From contig CAVPFA010000003.1 in NCBI GenBank assembly GCA_963703655.1, forward strand, positions 992,001 through 1,056,000: DNA of 64,000 nt, in the 5' to 3' direction. This stretch comes from CAVPFA01 sp963703655. Lineage in GTDB: Bacteria; Actinomycetota; Acidimicrobiia; Acidimicrobiales; Bog-793. Numbering within the stretch: position 1 is the stretch's first letter; each line of letters begins with the position of its first letter. This document shows positions 1 through 8,466 of this stretch, one piece after another. The notes beneath the pieces were generated by a model. That model had not been told where the DNA came from. It was given only the letters and a program-made list of their open reading frames with translations, and made no database searches. The position numbers were made by a program, and so were the translations under genes.

Positions 1-1
1 C

Positions 2-724
2 CGCGACGTCCAGATGATCTTCCAGGACCCATACTCGTCGCTAAATCCGCGGCACACCGTGGGAGGCATCGTCGGCGCCCCGCTGCGGATTCAGAAGCTG
101 CAGACAAAGAAGAGCATCAAGGCGAGCGTCCAGGAGCTGCTTGAGCTCGTCGGGCTGAACCCGGAGCATTACAACCGCTACCCGCACGAGTTCTCCGGCG
201 GTCAGCGACAGCGCATCGGCATCGCCCGGACCCTCGCGCTGAAGCCGAAGCTGATCGTCGCGGACGAGCCGGTCTCCGCTCTCGACGTTTCCATCCAGGC
301 TCAGGTCGTCAACCTGCTCGAGGACCTGCAGGACGAGCTTGGCCTGACGTATGTCGTCATCGCCCACGACCTCTCGGTGGTGCGGCACATCAGCGACCGG
401 GTGGCCGTCATGTACCTCGGCAAGCTCGTCGAGGTGGCGTCGCGAGACCAGCTCTACTCGCTTCCCCGGCATCCCTACACGGTCGCGCTGATGTCTGCGG
501 TCCCGGTCCCCGAGCCGGTACGCGGCGAAGGTGGCGAGCGCGAGCGCCGAGAGCGGATCCGGCTCAGCGGAGACCTGCCGAGCCCGCTCAGTCCGCCGCC
601 CGCATGCCGCTTCCACACCCGATGTTGGAAGGTGCAGGACATCTGCCGAACCGACGAGCCCCCTCTCGTCGAGATCGTTCCCGGCCACCAGGTCGCCTGC
701 CATTTCCCCGAGAACACTGTCTGA
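2..724 (+). CDS. Oligopeptide/dipeptide ABC transporter ATP-binding protein, 5'-truncated
   Basis: Cytoplasmic ATPase that powers import of peptides or similar solutes. The reading frame is open from the window edge, so the Walker A region is lost off the left end. Visible are the Q-loop region (MIFQDP), the ABC signature FSGGQRQR, Walker B LIVADEP, the D-loop SALD and the switch His in VIAHDLS. The C-terminus carries the Cys-rich extension (CRFHTRC...C) typical of the OppD/OppF/DppF subfamily. Such genes normally follow their permease genes on the same strand, but the next gene here is an OppC-type permease on the opposite strand. Substrate cannot be told from sequence. Confidence 0.92.
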   Translation, partial: RDVQMIFQDPYSSLNPRHTVGGIVGAPLRIQKLQTKKSIKASVQELLELVGLNPEHYNRYPHEFSGGQRQRIGIARTLALKPKLIVADEPVSALDVSIQAQVVNLLEDLQDELGLTYVVIAHDLSVVRHISDRVAVMYLGKLVEVASRDQLYSLPRHPYTVALMSAVPVPEPVRGEGGERERRERIRLSGDLPSPLSPPPACRFHTRCWKVQDICRTDEPPLVEIVPGHQVACHFPENTV

Positions 725-779
725 TCTGAACCTCGGCCGTTGCCGGCTCGCCGGACGCGACGAGCCCTCGCCGCCTCCC

Positions 780-1772
780 CTACCTGCCTTTCGGGTCGAG
801 CGCGTCTCGCAACCCGTCACCGAGGAGGTTGAACGCGACGACGGTCAGGAAGATGGCGAGCCCGGGAATGACCATGAACATCGGATCGATCGAGTAAAAG
901 CCGTTGCTCACGGCCTCCGAGAGCATGCCTCCCCAGGTGGGCGTCGGTGGGTAGAGCCCGACGCCAAGGTACGAGAGCCCCGCCTCGAACAGGATGTTCG
1001 TCGGGATCACGAGGGTGGAGTACACGAGAATCGGTCCGACCAGGTTCGGCAGCAGCTCATGGAACAAGATGTACGGTCCCCGCGCGCCGAGGCTGCGGGC
1101 GGCGTCGACGAACTCCCGCTCTCGAAGCGAGAGTGTCTGGCCGCGGATGATCCTGCCCAGGTAGGGCCAGTTGAAGAAGCCGATCACGAAGATGAGCAGC
1201 CAGACCCGAAGCGTGTTGCCCTGCAGGACGAAGAACAGGAACCTCGCTTTTGGAGGTATGACCCCGACGAGCGCCAGCGCGAAGACCAGCAGCGGGAACG
1301 CGAGGAAGACATCCATCGAACGGGCGATCAGCGAATCCACCCAGCCCCCGAAATAGCCCGCGATCACCCCGAAGAACACGCCGATCGAGACTGCGAGCAC
1401 CGTCGCAGCAAAAGCGATCAGGAGCGAGTACTGCGCGCCGTTGACGATCCGGCTCAGGATGTCGCGGCCGGTGACGGGTTCGACCCCCAGCGGATGGGCA
1501 AGGCTGATCCCACCGAACGGGCCGATGGGGCGGCTGAAGGTCGGGTTGATCAGGCTCGGGTGGAAGGTGTCCGGGTTTTGCGCCAGATGCGGCCCGATGA
1601 TCGCGACCAGGATGAGGAATACGACGAATATCCCTCCGCCCATGGCGACCTTGTCGCGCCGCAGCCGGATCCATGCGATCTGGCCCAGGGAGCGGGCCTC
1701 GATGGCCTTGCCGCCGATGAGCATCACTTCGGTGTCGGCGGCGGCCGGCGAGGTCCTCATCGGTGCAGTCAC
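780..1772 (-). CDS. Oligopeptide/dipeptide-type ABC transporter permease (OppC/DppC family)
   Basis: Inner-membrane permease subunit of a peptide/nickel-type importer. The 330-aa product has an N-terminal cytoplasmic stretch, a first membrane segment (GGIFVVFLILVAIIG, about residues 45-60), and several more hydrophobic helices. The EAA-loop sequence, about residues 235-260 (FVDAARSLGARGPYILFHEL), contacts the ATPase. Start is GTG at 1772; an ATG four codons in (1760) is an alternative. No OppB-type partner or binding protein lies beside it, and it converges on the ATPase gene that ends at 724, so the system appears split or rearranged. Confidence 0.9.
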   Translation of the reverse strand: MTAPMRTSPAAADTEVMLIGGKAIEARSLGQIAWIRLRRDKVAMGGGIFVVFLILVAIIGPHLAQNPDTFHPSLINPTFSRPIGPFGGISLAHPLGVEPVTGRDILSRIVNGAQYSLLIAFAATVLAVSIGVFFGVIAGYFGGWVDSLIARSMDVFLAFPLLVFALALVGVIPPKARFLFFVLQGNTLRVWLLIFVIGFFNWPYLGRIIRGQTLSLREREFVDAARSLGARGPYILFHELLPNLVGPILVYSTLVIPTNILFEAGLSYLGVGLYPPTPTWGGMLSEAVSNGFYSIDPMFMVIPGLAIFLTVVAFNLLGDGLRDALDPKGR

Positions 1773-2084
1773 GCGCGCTCCTGTTCGAAGGCCCCGGCCG
1801 AACCCGTAGCGGTCGGCGAGCCTCGCCCCGTATGCAAACTAGCCCTCGCGCGCCGTTGTTCTCGACTCGCGACGAGCCACCGTGGGCCAGCGTCGATCCA
1901 ACCGTACCGGAGCTCGTCCGCTGCCGGTTCGTCGTCAGACTTATCCGCGAGGCTCGACCCAAGGGTGCCTCGGACACAGCCGACTCGGGAGGCCAGAAAA
2001 GCCGCCATTCTTATCGCCATCGCGGGGACGTCAAATAGTGACCAATGGCTCGTTTGTGATATCGTCCTTCTAGACGAGGGAGGC
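1773..2084. other. Divergent intergenic region between the permease and the dioxygenase genes
   Basis: About 310 bases with no convincing gene. An open frame on the plus strand runs through it into the dioxygenase, but it lacks coding character. A purine-rich ribosome site (GAGGGAGG) sits just before the ATG at 2085. Promoters for both flanking genes must lie here, but I could not pick out a clear -35/-10 pair. Confidence 0.5.
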
Positions 2085-3425
2085 ATGACGACCACTGACA
2101 TCTCTCGAGAACGGGTCCAGGCTATTCGCCACGGTGACGAGCGCAAGTACGGTGCTCTCGTCACCGACGACTTCCGGGTGCACCGGTCGCTCTATACGGA
2201 TACCGCCATCTTTCAGGATGAGATGGTTAGGATCTTCGGAGGGACGTGGGTCTACCTGCTCCACGAGAGCGAGATACCGGAGCCTTTTGACTTTCAGACA
2301 CGCCGAATCGGGCGGCGTCCGGTGATCGTGACCCGGTCGGAGAACGGCGAGATCCTGGTTCTCCTGAACCGCTGCTCTCATCGCGGCACGCTCTTGTGCA
2401 CCGCCGAGTGCGGATCTGCAAGACGATTCCAGTGTGCCTATCACGGCTGGACATATGACAACACCGGCAGGCTCCTCGCCGTCACCTATCCCGAGGGTTA
2501 CCGCGAATCCTTCGACAAGAGTGCCTACAATCTGGGCAGGGTGCCGCGGGTCGAGAGTTACCGCGGCTTCGTGTTCTGCTCGCTCAACCCGGACGTGGAG
2601 TCCGTCACGGAGTGGATGGGCCCGGCCCGACCGGTGTTCGACTGGGCTACCAAGTCAGAGAACGGCTCGAGCATAAAGATGATCAGGGCCTCCACAATGT
2701 CGTTCCGCGGCAATTGGAAGCTCCAGAACGACAACAACGGCGACATGTACCACGTACCGTTCACTCACAGGTCCACTCTTGTGATGACACGCGAGCGGCA
2801 CGGAGCCGGCAAGTCACTCGATCACTTCAAGGGTGACTCAGGCCCGATGGTCGTCCGCAATTTCGGCCGGGGTCACAAGATGATCGACCAACGCCCGGCG
2901 ATCGACTCGGTCTGGGAACGGGCGCGACCGATCCCAGGGCGCGAGCCGATGTCTGAGGCCCTCCGGGCCCGTATCGGCGACGAGGCGGCTCGCCGATACT
3001 TGGAATATGTCGGGCGAGCCGGGATCAATCTGGTTCTCTATCCGAACCTGTTCCTCGGGGGCAACGGAAGCATCCAGGTTTACGACCCGATTGCGGTCGA
3101 CCGGACACTCGTCCACCGCTACGTGGCCCTCCTCCTCGAGGGACCGGCGGAGGTCAACGCGCTCCGTATGCGCTTCGAGGAGGACTTCGTCAACGTCGGC
3201 AACCGCGACGACAACGAGGTCTTCGAGCGGATCCAGGAGGCCCTCATGACGATCCCGGAGATGGAGTGGGTCGACGTGAGCCGGGGATGGGCGACCAGTC
3301 GTGAGACGTGCGAGCGCGACGGCTCGATCACGAGCGAAGTCACCGACGAGACCGGCATCCGTGCAGGCTACGAGCGCTGGGTCGAGCTCATGTCGGGCGA
3401 GTTCCGGACGGCGGTGATGACATGA
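2085..3425 (+). CDS. Aromatic-ring-hydroxylating dioxygenase, alpha (Rieske) subunit
   Basis: Catalytic subunit of a two-component ring-hydroxylating oxygenase that inserts O2 into an aromatic substrate using electrons from a separate reductase. The 446-aa protein has the Rieske [2Fe-2S] ligands Cys97-x-His99 and Cys117-x2-His120. Its mononuclear iron site is Asp220-x2-His223-x4-His228, the same spacing as Asp205/His208/His213 of naphthalene dioxygenase. The ATG at 2085 has a strong ribosome site; the frame is open much further upstream, but that part is not coding-like. The stop overlaps the beta-subunit start (ATGA), so the two are translationally coupled. No ferredoxin or reductase gene is nearby. 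Substrate unknown. Confidence 0.93.
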   Translation: MTTTDISRERVQAIRHGDERKYGALVTDDFRVHRSLYTDTAIFQDEMVRIFGGTWVYLLHESEIPEPFDFQTRRIGRRPVIVTRSENGEILVLLNRCSHRGTLLCTAECGSARRFQCAYHGWTYDNTGRLLAVTYPEGYRESFDKSAYNLGRVPRVESYRGFVFCSLNPDVESVTEWMGPARPVFDWATKSENGSSIKMIRASTMSFRGNWKLQNDNNGDMYHVPFTHRSTLVMTRERHGAGKSLDHFKGDSGPMVVRNFGRGHKMIDQRPAIDSVWERARPIPGREPMSEALRARIGDEAARRYLEYVGRAGINLVLYPNLFLGGNGSIQVYDPIAVDRTLVHRYVALLLEGPAEVNALRMRFEEDFVNVGNRDDNEVFERIQEALMTIPEMEWVDVSRGWATSRETCERDGSITSEVTDETGIRAGYERWVELMSGEFRTAVMT

Positions 3426-4027
3426 ATGCCGGGCCGGCCGGGCAGGGTGTCGTGCCGGCGGTGGAGGCAGATGACACCCAGTATGTCGATGACGCCCTCT
3501 ACGACGACGTCCTGGAGTTCTTTCGTCGCAACCATATGCGCGACGACTGGGCAGAAGAGACTCCCACGGCAGTCGCGGACCGAGTTCTGTCCCGGGAGGC
3601 GCGCCTTCTCGACGGCGGCCGGTATGAGGACTGGCTGGCGATGTTCGTCCCCCACTGCGTCTACTGGGTCCCGAGTAGGGTGCTCGTCGGTGATCCACGG
3701 CTGGAGCCGTCGATCCATTTCGACGACCACAGGCGCCTGGCCGACCGGATCGCGTTGATTCGCACCGGCTTCCAACATGCACAGACTCCCGCTTCCCGAA
3801 CGACGAGAAGTGTCTCCAACGTCGAAGCGTGGCAAATGGGCTCGGATGGTATCGACGTCCAGTCGTGCGTGCAGATTCAGGAATACCGCAGAGACAGGCA
3901 CCAATCGTTCGTCGGACGGCAGCTCCATCGGCTCGAGTCAGTAGGATCTGATTGGCGGATCCAGTACCGTATCGTAATGCTCCTAGATCGCGATGCGGAT
4001 CAGGGCAACCTGACCTTCATTCTCTAA
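3422..4027 (+). CDS. Aromatic-ring-hydroxylating dioxygenase, beta subunit
   Basis: Small, non-catalytic subunit with the NTF2/SnoaL-like fold that pairs with the alpha subunit to form the oxygenase hexamer. The 201-aa product has the family's typical length and features: an N-terminal helix with FFRRNHMRDDW, the segment EARLLDGGRYEDWLAMF, and CVYWVPS. The C-terminus reads YRIVMLLDRD. The ATG at 3422 overlaps the alpha-subunit stop by four bases, which fixes the start. It is followed after 44 bases by the CoxG-like gene. Confidence 0.92.
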   Translation: MNAGPAGQGVVPAVEADDTQYVDDALYDDVLEFFRRNHMRDDWAEETPTAVADRVLSREARLLDGGRYEDWLAMFVPHCVYWVPSRVLVGDPRLEPSIHFDDHRRLADRIALIRTGFQHAQTPASRTTRSVSNVEAWQMGSDGIDVQSCVQIQEYRRDRHQSFVGRQLHRLESVGSDWRIQYRIVMLLDRDADQGNLTFIL

Positions 4028-4071
4028 ATGGGAACGGTTTACGCATCTGCGAAGACAAAAGGAGCTACGGG

Positions 4072-4722
4072 GTGAAGATCGAGAAGGACTTCGTGGTGGA
4101 AGCTCCTGTCGAGCTGACCTGGGCCTACCTGCGATCCAGTGAGAACATCGCCCATTGCCTTCCCGGGGCACAGCTCGGGACGCACCTCGGCGGCGAGTCC
4201 TACGACGGCTCGATCTCCTTCCAGGTCGGCCCGAAGGTGGTGACGTTCTTCGGCGCGGCGAGATTCGACTACGACGACGACGCTAAGCGTGGCACCTTGG
4301 AAGCGTCGGGGTCCGACCGACGAGCGTCGTCTCGGGCGAAGGCCGAGATCGAGTTCATGGTCACCGGCGAGGAGCCAGCACGGCAGTCGGTGGTGAGCCT
4401 TCGCGGTGACGTGGTCTTTGCCGGGGCTCTCTCACAGTTCGCCAGCGAGGGCGGAGTGTACGTAGGGGCCGAACTGCTGGACCGCTTCGGGAGGTGCCTC
4501 AGCGAGGAGGTCGAGGCACGAGCTGGCCGGTCCGGCGGTGACGGCTGCGCACCCGCGCCGGCGGCGGCCCGTGACCGCACGGAACCGGTGGTTCTGGGCG
4601 GGAGGCTCCAAGCCCGCGTCGCGCTGGGCGTTCTCAAAGCAGCGATCGCACGGATCGTCGGAATCTGGCGAAGTTGCCGGACCCCTCGCTCGGTCGAGGT
4701 CCGAACGGACGCGGTCGAATAA
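4072..4722 (+). CDS. CoxG-like SRPBCC-fold protein
   Basis: A 216-aa protein of the carbon-monoxide-dehydrogenase subunit G (CoxG) family, START/SRPBCC fold. CoxG proteins are linked to maturation or membrane anchoring of molybdenum hydroxylases, but many relatives sit next to unrelated oxidative pathways. Seen here are the N-terminal pattern FVVEAPVELTWAYLRSSENI, CLPGAQL and the middle glycine-rich segment. The C-terminal part contains FGRCLSEEVEAR followed by a variable tail. The start is GTG at 4072, chosen because AAAGGAG lies seven bases upstream. No CO-dehydrogenase genes are present in the window, so its role with the dioxygenase and TPP enzyme is inferred from position only. Confidence 0.8.
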   Translation: MKIEKDFVVEAPVELTWAYLRSSENIAHCLPGAQLGTHLGGESYDGSISFQVGPKVVTFFGAARFDYDDDAKRGTLEASGSDRRASSRAKAEIEFMVTGEEPARQSVVSLRGDVVFAGALSQFASEGGVYVGAELLDRFGRCLSEEVEARAGRSGGDGCAPAPAAARDRTEPVVLGGRLQARVALGVLKAAIARIVGIWRSCRTPRSVEVRTDAVE

Positions 4723-4734
4723 GGAGAGGTCGGA

Positions 4735-6410
4735 ATGAAAGTCCACGAGGTGGTCGCCTCCGCCGTCGCAAGCGAGGGCGTCGGCAAGGCGTTCGTCGTG
4801 CTCGGCCACGGGAACATGGCGTCATGCGTCGAGCTGGCGCGCTACGGGACCGAGCTTTTCTCGGCGCGGCACGAGGCGGCAGCTGTCGCTATGGCCGAGG
4901 GCCACAGCCTGGCGACCCGCCAGGTCGGGTTCGCTTCGGTCACGCACGGCCCCGGCCTGACGCAGATCGGGACGTCGCTAGTGATGGCGGCGCGCAATCG
5001 AGTGCCGATGGTTGTCCTGACCGGAGACCTGACGCGGAACGACCCGAGTCATGTCCACGCAATGGACCAGCGACAGTTCATCGAGGGTTGCGAGTCTGGA
5101 TACAGGATCGTGCGCAGTTGCGGGACCGTGATGGAGGACGTGCGAGAGGCCTTCTTCCGGGCACGAGTCGAGTGCCGGCCGGTCGTGCTGAGCGTAGACC
5201 GCGACTTTGCAGGAGGAGGAGTACGGCTGGGGCGGCGCCTATCACAGCTCCACGGAGGTGCTGGGCGAACGGCAGGCGATCGGGCCGGACGCCGCGGTTC
5301 TCGAGGAGCTCGCCGAGGCCGTGATGTCGGCCGAGCGTCCCGTCATCGTCGTCGGGCGGGGTTCGATCGCTGCAGACGCAGGCGAGGACGTGTTGGCGCT
5401 GGCGGCCCGGATCGGCGCCGTGGTGTTCACCACGCTGCCGGCGAAAGGCTGGCTCGACGCGGACCCCTTCGCGCTTGGCATCGCCGGGCTTTTCGTGAGC
5501 GCCTTCGGCGACCAAGCCTGCGGAGACGCCGACCTGGTGCTCGCTGTGGGCGCAAGCCTGAACAAGTACACGCTCGAGGGCGGCCTCCAGTTTCCGAACG
5601 CGACCATCTACTCCGTCAACACAAGTGGTCAGTTTCTCGCCGGCGATCTGCCTGCCGATCGCTACGTCATCGGCGACGCCCGGCGCACGATCCAAGAGCT
5701 CGGGCGGTTCCTGGCCGAGAAGGGACACAGCGCACCGGGGTTCCGTACCGAGGAGTTCGCCAAGGCGCTGGCGGACGAGAGGAAGCGTTGCAGCGAGCTC
5801 GAGGTGCGTTCCGACCTCGGAGAGGTAATGGACCCTCGCGCCGTAGTCGCCGCGGTCGACGGGCTGCTTCCCGAGGACAGCTTCGTCGTGATCGGTCAGG
5901 GACATTTCTGGTCCTTTCCGATCGCGTACATGCGAGGGCCCGGCGGCAACCGGTTCGTCGTCGCCGGGGAGTCGGGGGCCGTCGGGCAGGGTCTTCCGAC
6001 GGCGATCGGCTTTGCCATGGGTTCTCCAGGTAAGACCGTGGTCCTCTTCGAGGGTGACGGCAGCTTGATGATGCACGTGCAAGAGCTCGACACCGCCGCC
6101 CGGTACGGAACCCGCATCCTGGTCGTCGTCATGAACGACGAGGCGTTCGGATCGGAGCTGCACGCCCTTCGCGCGGAAGCTGGACCCGTCCGAGGCGATG
6201 ATCCCGAGCCCTAGCTTCGCTCGGGTCGCAGAGGCATTCGGGTGTGCCGGCCGGCACGCGACAAGCCAGGACGACCTAGCCCGGGCCGTGCGGGAATTCC
6301 TCGCGGACGACCGCCCTTACCTGGTCGACGCGCGCATCTCTCAAGACGTGCTGTCGGAGTCGATCAGACGGCTCAGGCTCGGAGAGGACGTGTATGGACC
6401 ACTCCTCTAG
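4735..6410 (+). CDS. Thiamine-pyrophosphate-dependent enzyme (acetolactate synthase/decarboxylase superfamily), frame broken twice
   Basis: Cytoplasmic TPP enzyme of about 558 aa when the frame is repaired. The N-terminal Pyr domain has the catalytic Glu in FSARHEAAAVAMAEG and continues to VVLSVDRD. The middle domain begins near 5210 (EEEYGWGGAY). The C-terminal PP domain has the TPP motif GDGSLMMH...NDEAFGSE. Two single-base shifts break it: near 5206-5208 (a run of three T; one base fewer gives DLQEEEYGW) and near 6175 (one base fewer gives LRAKLDPSEAMIP). Both repairs give family-like sequence, so the breaks are probably sequence errors. It is not the housekeeping IlvB, which lies at 51.6-53.4 kb. 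A 2-oxoacid decarboxylase serving the flanking aminotransferase is one possibility. Confidence 0.82.
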
Positions 6411-7560
6411 CGACCGCGAAGTCCCACAACCGGCACGTCCGGTCCATCCTGCCCCGCGAAGAGCGCTGCTGGACCTTGCCATCTACGAGGGAGGGCGCTC
6501 GATCGATACCGTCCGGCGGGAGCACGATCTCACCGGCCCGGTCGTGAAGCTGGGATCGAACGAGAACCCGTACGAGCCGTTGCCCTCGGTGAAGGAGGCA
6601 GTTTCGAGGGCGGCGACCGAGCTGCACCGCTACCCGGACTACACCGGTGAGGCGGTTCGCGACGCGCTGGCCGGGCACCTGAACGCGCCGCGGCAGAACA
6701 TCGTCTTGGGCTGTGGTTCGGGACACCTCCTGCAACAGACGTTTCTCAGCTACGTCGATCCGGGCGACGAGGTCGTGTACTCGTGGCCAGGTGGTTTCGG
6801 CGCTCATCCGCTCTTCACGCAGCTGGTCGGCGGTGTGCCGGTCGTCGTTGGGCTCCGGGACGAGGCTATCGACCTCGAGTCGATCCTGAGCCGGGTGACG
6901 CCGACCACCAAGCTCGTGTGCCTGACTAACCCGAACAACCCGACGAGCACGGCGTTCGGTGGCAGTTCGTTGACCGCGTTTCTCGACGAGGTCGGCACGC
7001 AGTGTCTTGTGGTGCTGGACGAGGCCTATTTCCAATATGTGACCTTGACCGACAGCGTCGACGGAGTGAGGGAGGCCCTCGCGAGGCCGAACGTGATCGT
7101 CCTGCGCACGTTCTCCAAGGCCTTCGGCTTGGCGGCACTCCGGATTGGGTACGCCGTCGCCGCGGCGCCGATTGTGGACAACCTGAAGCGGACGAGCTTT
7201 CCGTTCCCGATCAACGCAATAGCCCAGGCGGCGGCGATTGCCTCTCTGGGGGCCTGGGAGGAGCTGCACGATCGGGTCCGGGCCGTCGTGTCCGAGCGGG
7301 AGCGAATGGGGCGGGAACTTCAGCGCCGCGGGTGGCCGGTGGCAGATTCGCAGTCCAACTTCCTTTGGCTGCCGATGCCCTCGAGCGGCGAGCTCGCGAC
7401 GGACCTGGAGGCCGACGGCGTTATCACCCGTGCGTTCGCGGGAGGGCTGCGCGTCACCGTCGGGACCAGGGAGGAGAACGACGCCTTCTTGCGCACGCTT
7501 CGCGACCGTCAGGAACCGACGCGGACGCCCCCGCTCGCCGCCCTCCGCCCTCATAGTTGA
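6394..7560 (+). CDS. HisC-like PLP-dependent aminotransferase
   Basis: A 388-aa class-I/II aminotransferase closest in pattern to histidinol-phosphate aminotransferases, which also act on aromatic amino acids. Visible motifs are the N-terminal LGSNENPYEPLP, the cofactor-binding NPNNPTSTAFG and VVLDEAYFQY. The PLP-lysine segment is TFSKAFGLAALRIGYA (Lys in SKAFG) and the C-terminal arginine is in GLRVTVGTREEND. The start at 6394 overlaps the end of the TPP enzyme by 17 bases. It is not in a his operon. Pairing with a TPP decarboxylase and a Rieske dioxygenase suggests amino-acid or amine catabolism. The stop lies in the first copy of the acyl-CoA dehydrogenase 3'-end repeat. Confidence 0.88.
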   Translation: MDHSSSDREVPQPARPVHPAPRRALLDLAIYEGGRSIDTVRREHDLTGPVVKLGSNENPYEPLPSVKEAVSRAATELHRYPDYTGEAVRDALAGHLNAPRQNIVLGCGSGHLLQQTFLSYVDPGDEVVYSWPGGFGAHPLFTQLVGGVPVVVGLRDEAIDLESILSRVTPTTKLVCLTNPNNPTSTAFGGSSLTAFLDEVGTQCLVVLDEAYFQYVTLTDSVDGVREALARPNVIVLRTFSKAFGLAALRIGYAVAAAPIVDNLKRTSFPFPINAIAQAAAIASLGAWEELHDRVRAVVSERERMGRELQRRGWPVADSQSNFLWLPMPSSGELATDLEADGVITRAFAGGLRVTVGTREENDAFLRTLRDRQEPTRTPPLAALRPHS

Positions 7561-7616
7561 GCAGCCGCTTTGCGATCACGACCCGCTGGATCTGGTTCGC
7601 CCCCTCGCAGATCTGG
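7559..7616 (-). repeat. Copy A of the acyl-CoA dehydrogenase 3'-end repeat (putative attachment site)
   Basis: These 58 bases match 31704-31761, the last codons of the intact acyl-CoA dehydrogenase gene (minus strand; encodes ...NQIQRVVIAKRLL), with three mismatches by eye. No rest of such a gene is present: the sequence to the right is unrelated, and to the left it fuses with the end of the aminotransferase gene. It marks the left edge of the sugar island. Confidence 0.85.
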
Positions 7617-7626
7617 CCGGTTGTTC

Positions 7627-8466
7627 TCAATGCCGGTGGGCAGAACCGGGAAGTCCCGGGCTGAGGGGGTGCTCAGCGCCATTGGGAACCTTCACTGCGA
7701 CAGCCAGGCGTCGCTCGAGCCATGCTTGGAGGGCCGCTCGCCTACGGTGATCGTGGAGATCGGTGAGAATTGCTGCCCGGCAATCGGCAAACGAGCGGGT
7801 ACGGGGACGGCGCACGGCTTCGACCAGGACGAGGTGCCAGCCGAATGCGCTCGCTACGGGACCGACGACCTCTCCCAGCGCGGCAGTGAAGATCGCCTCC
7901 TCGAGGATTCCGGCAAGTTGGCCCCGCTCGATCCAACCAAGGTCGCCCAGCCTCTCGCGGCTCCCCTCGTCAAGCGATTCGCGTTCGGCAAGCAGCGCGA
8001 AGCTCGACAGGTCGCGTGCCTCGATCATGAGGCGCCGCGCCGTGGACTGGTTCGCAACCAGGATGTGACGGACGTGACACGCCTCGCTTACCCGGTGCAG
8101 GTGCAGGTTCTCGCGGAAGTACACCCTGGCGTCTGCAACCGTTGGCCGTTGCACGACCATCTCGCCGGATGCCTCCAGGCATCCGGCCCACTCGACGGTC
8201 GAGCTCGGATCGCGTACATCAAGCCGAGCGGCCTCATGCTCCAGTAGGTCATTGACGAGAAGCTGCTTGGCTGCCCAACCCCGGACGGCCGACCATCGAT
8301 TGCCTTCGACAACGGGCCACGCGTTGGCCGTTTTTACGAGGCCGACCCGCTCACCCGCCGGCTCGGACGCGAGTTGGCAAAGGTAACGGTCCAACGCCGT
8401 TTCGAGGATCGGGGCGTCGAACACCCACCCCACTACTTTCGGCTTGCAGGGAGTCTGCTCATCCAT
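7627..8466 (-). CDS. Parvulin-type peptidyl-prolyl cis-trans isomerase (PpiC/SurA-like)
   Basis: Folding helper of 279 aa. The C-terminal half is a parvulin domain: VRHILV near residue 140, FALLAERESLDEGS, LGDLGWI, the hydrophobic segment LEEAIFTAALGEVVGPV and FGWHLVLVE. The N-terminal half (about residues 1-130) is helical and SurA-like, with no signal peptide or membrane anchor, so the protein should be cytoplasmic. The ATG at 8466 overlaps the end of the mannosidase gene (ATGGATGA), which suggests coupled translation and fixes the start. A parvulin co-translated with a very large glycosidase may serve its folding; that is inference. Confidence 0.82.
   Translation of the reverse strand: MDEQTPCKPKVVGWVFDAPILETALDRYLCQLASEPAGERVGLVKTANAWPVVEGNRWSAVRGWAAKQLLVNDLLEHEAARLDVRDPSSTVEWAGCLEASGEMVVQRPTVADARVYFRENLHLHRVSEACHVRHILVANQSTARRLMIEARDLSSFALLAERESLDEGSRERLGDLGWIERGQLAGILEEAIFTAALGEVVGPVASAFGWHLVLVEAVRRPRTRSFADCRAAILTDLHDHRRRAALQAWLERRLAVAVKVPNGAEHPLSPGLPGSAHRH

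Noticed and set aside
531..2084. Long plus-strand frame reaching from 531 into the dioxygenase gene
   Set aside because: The upstream part is antisense to the permease and rich in Arg/Asp/Glu shadows; the ATG at 2085 with a ribosome site is the real start.
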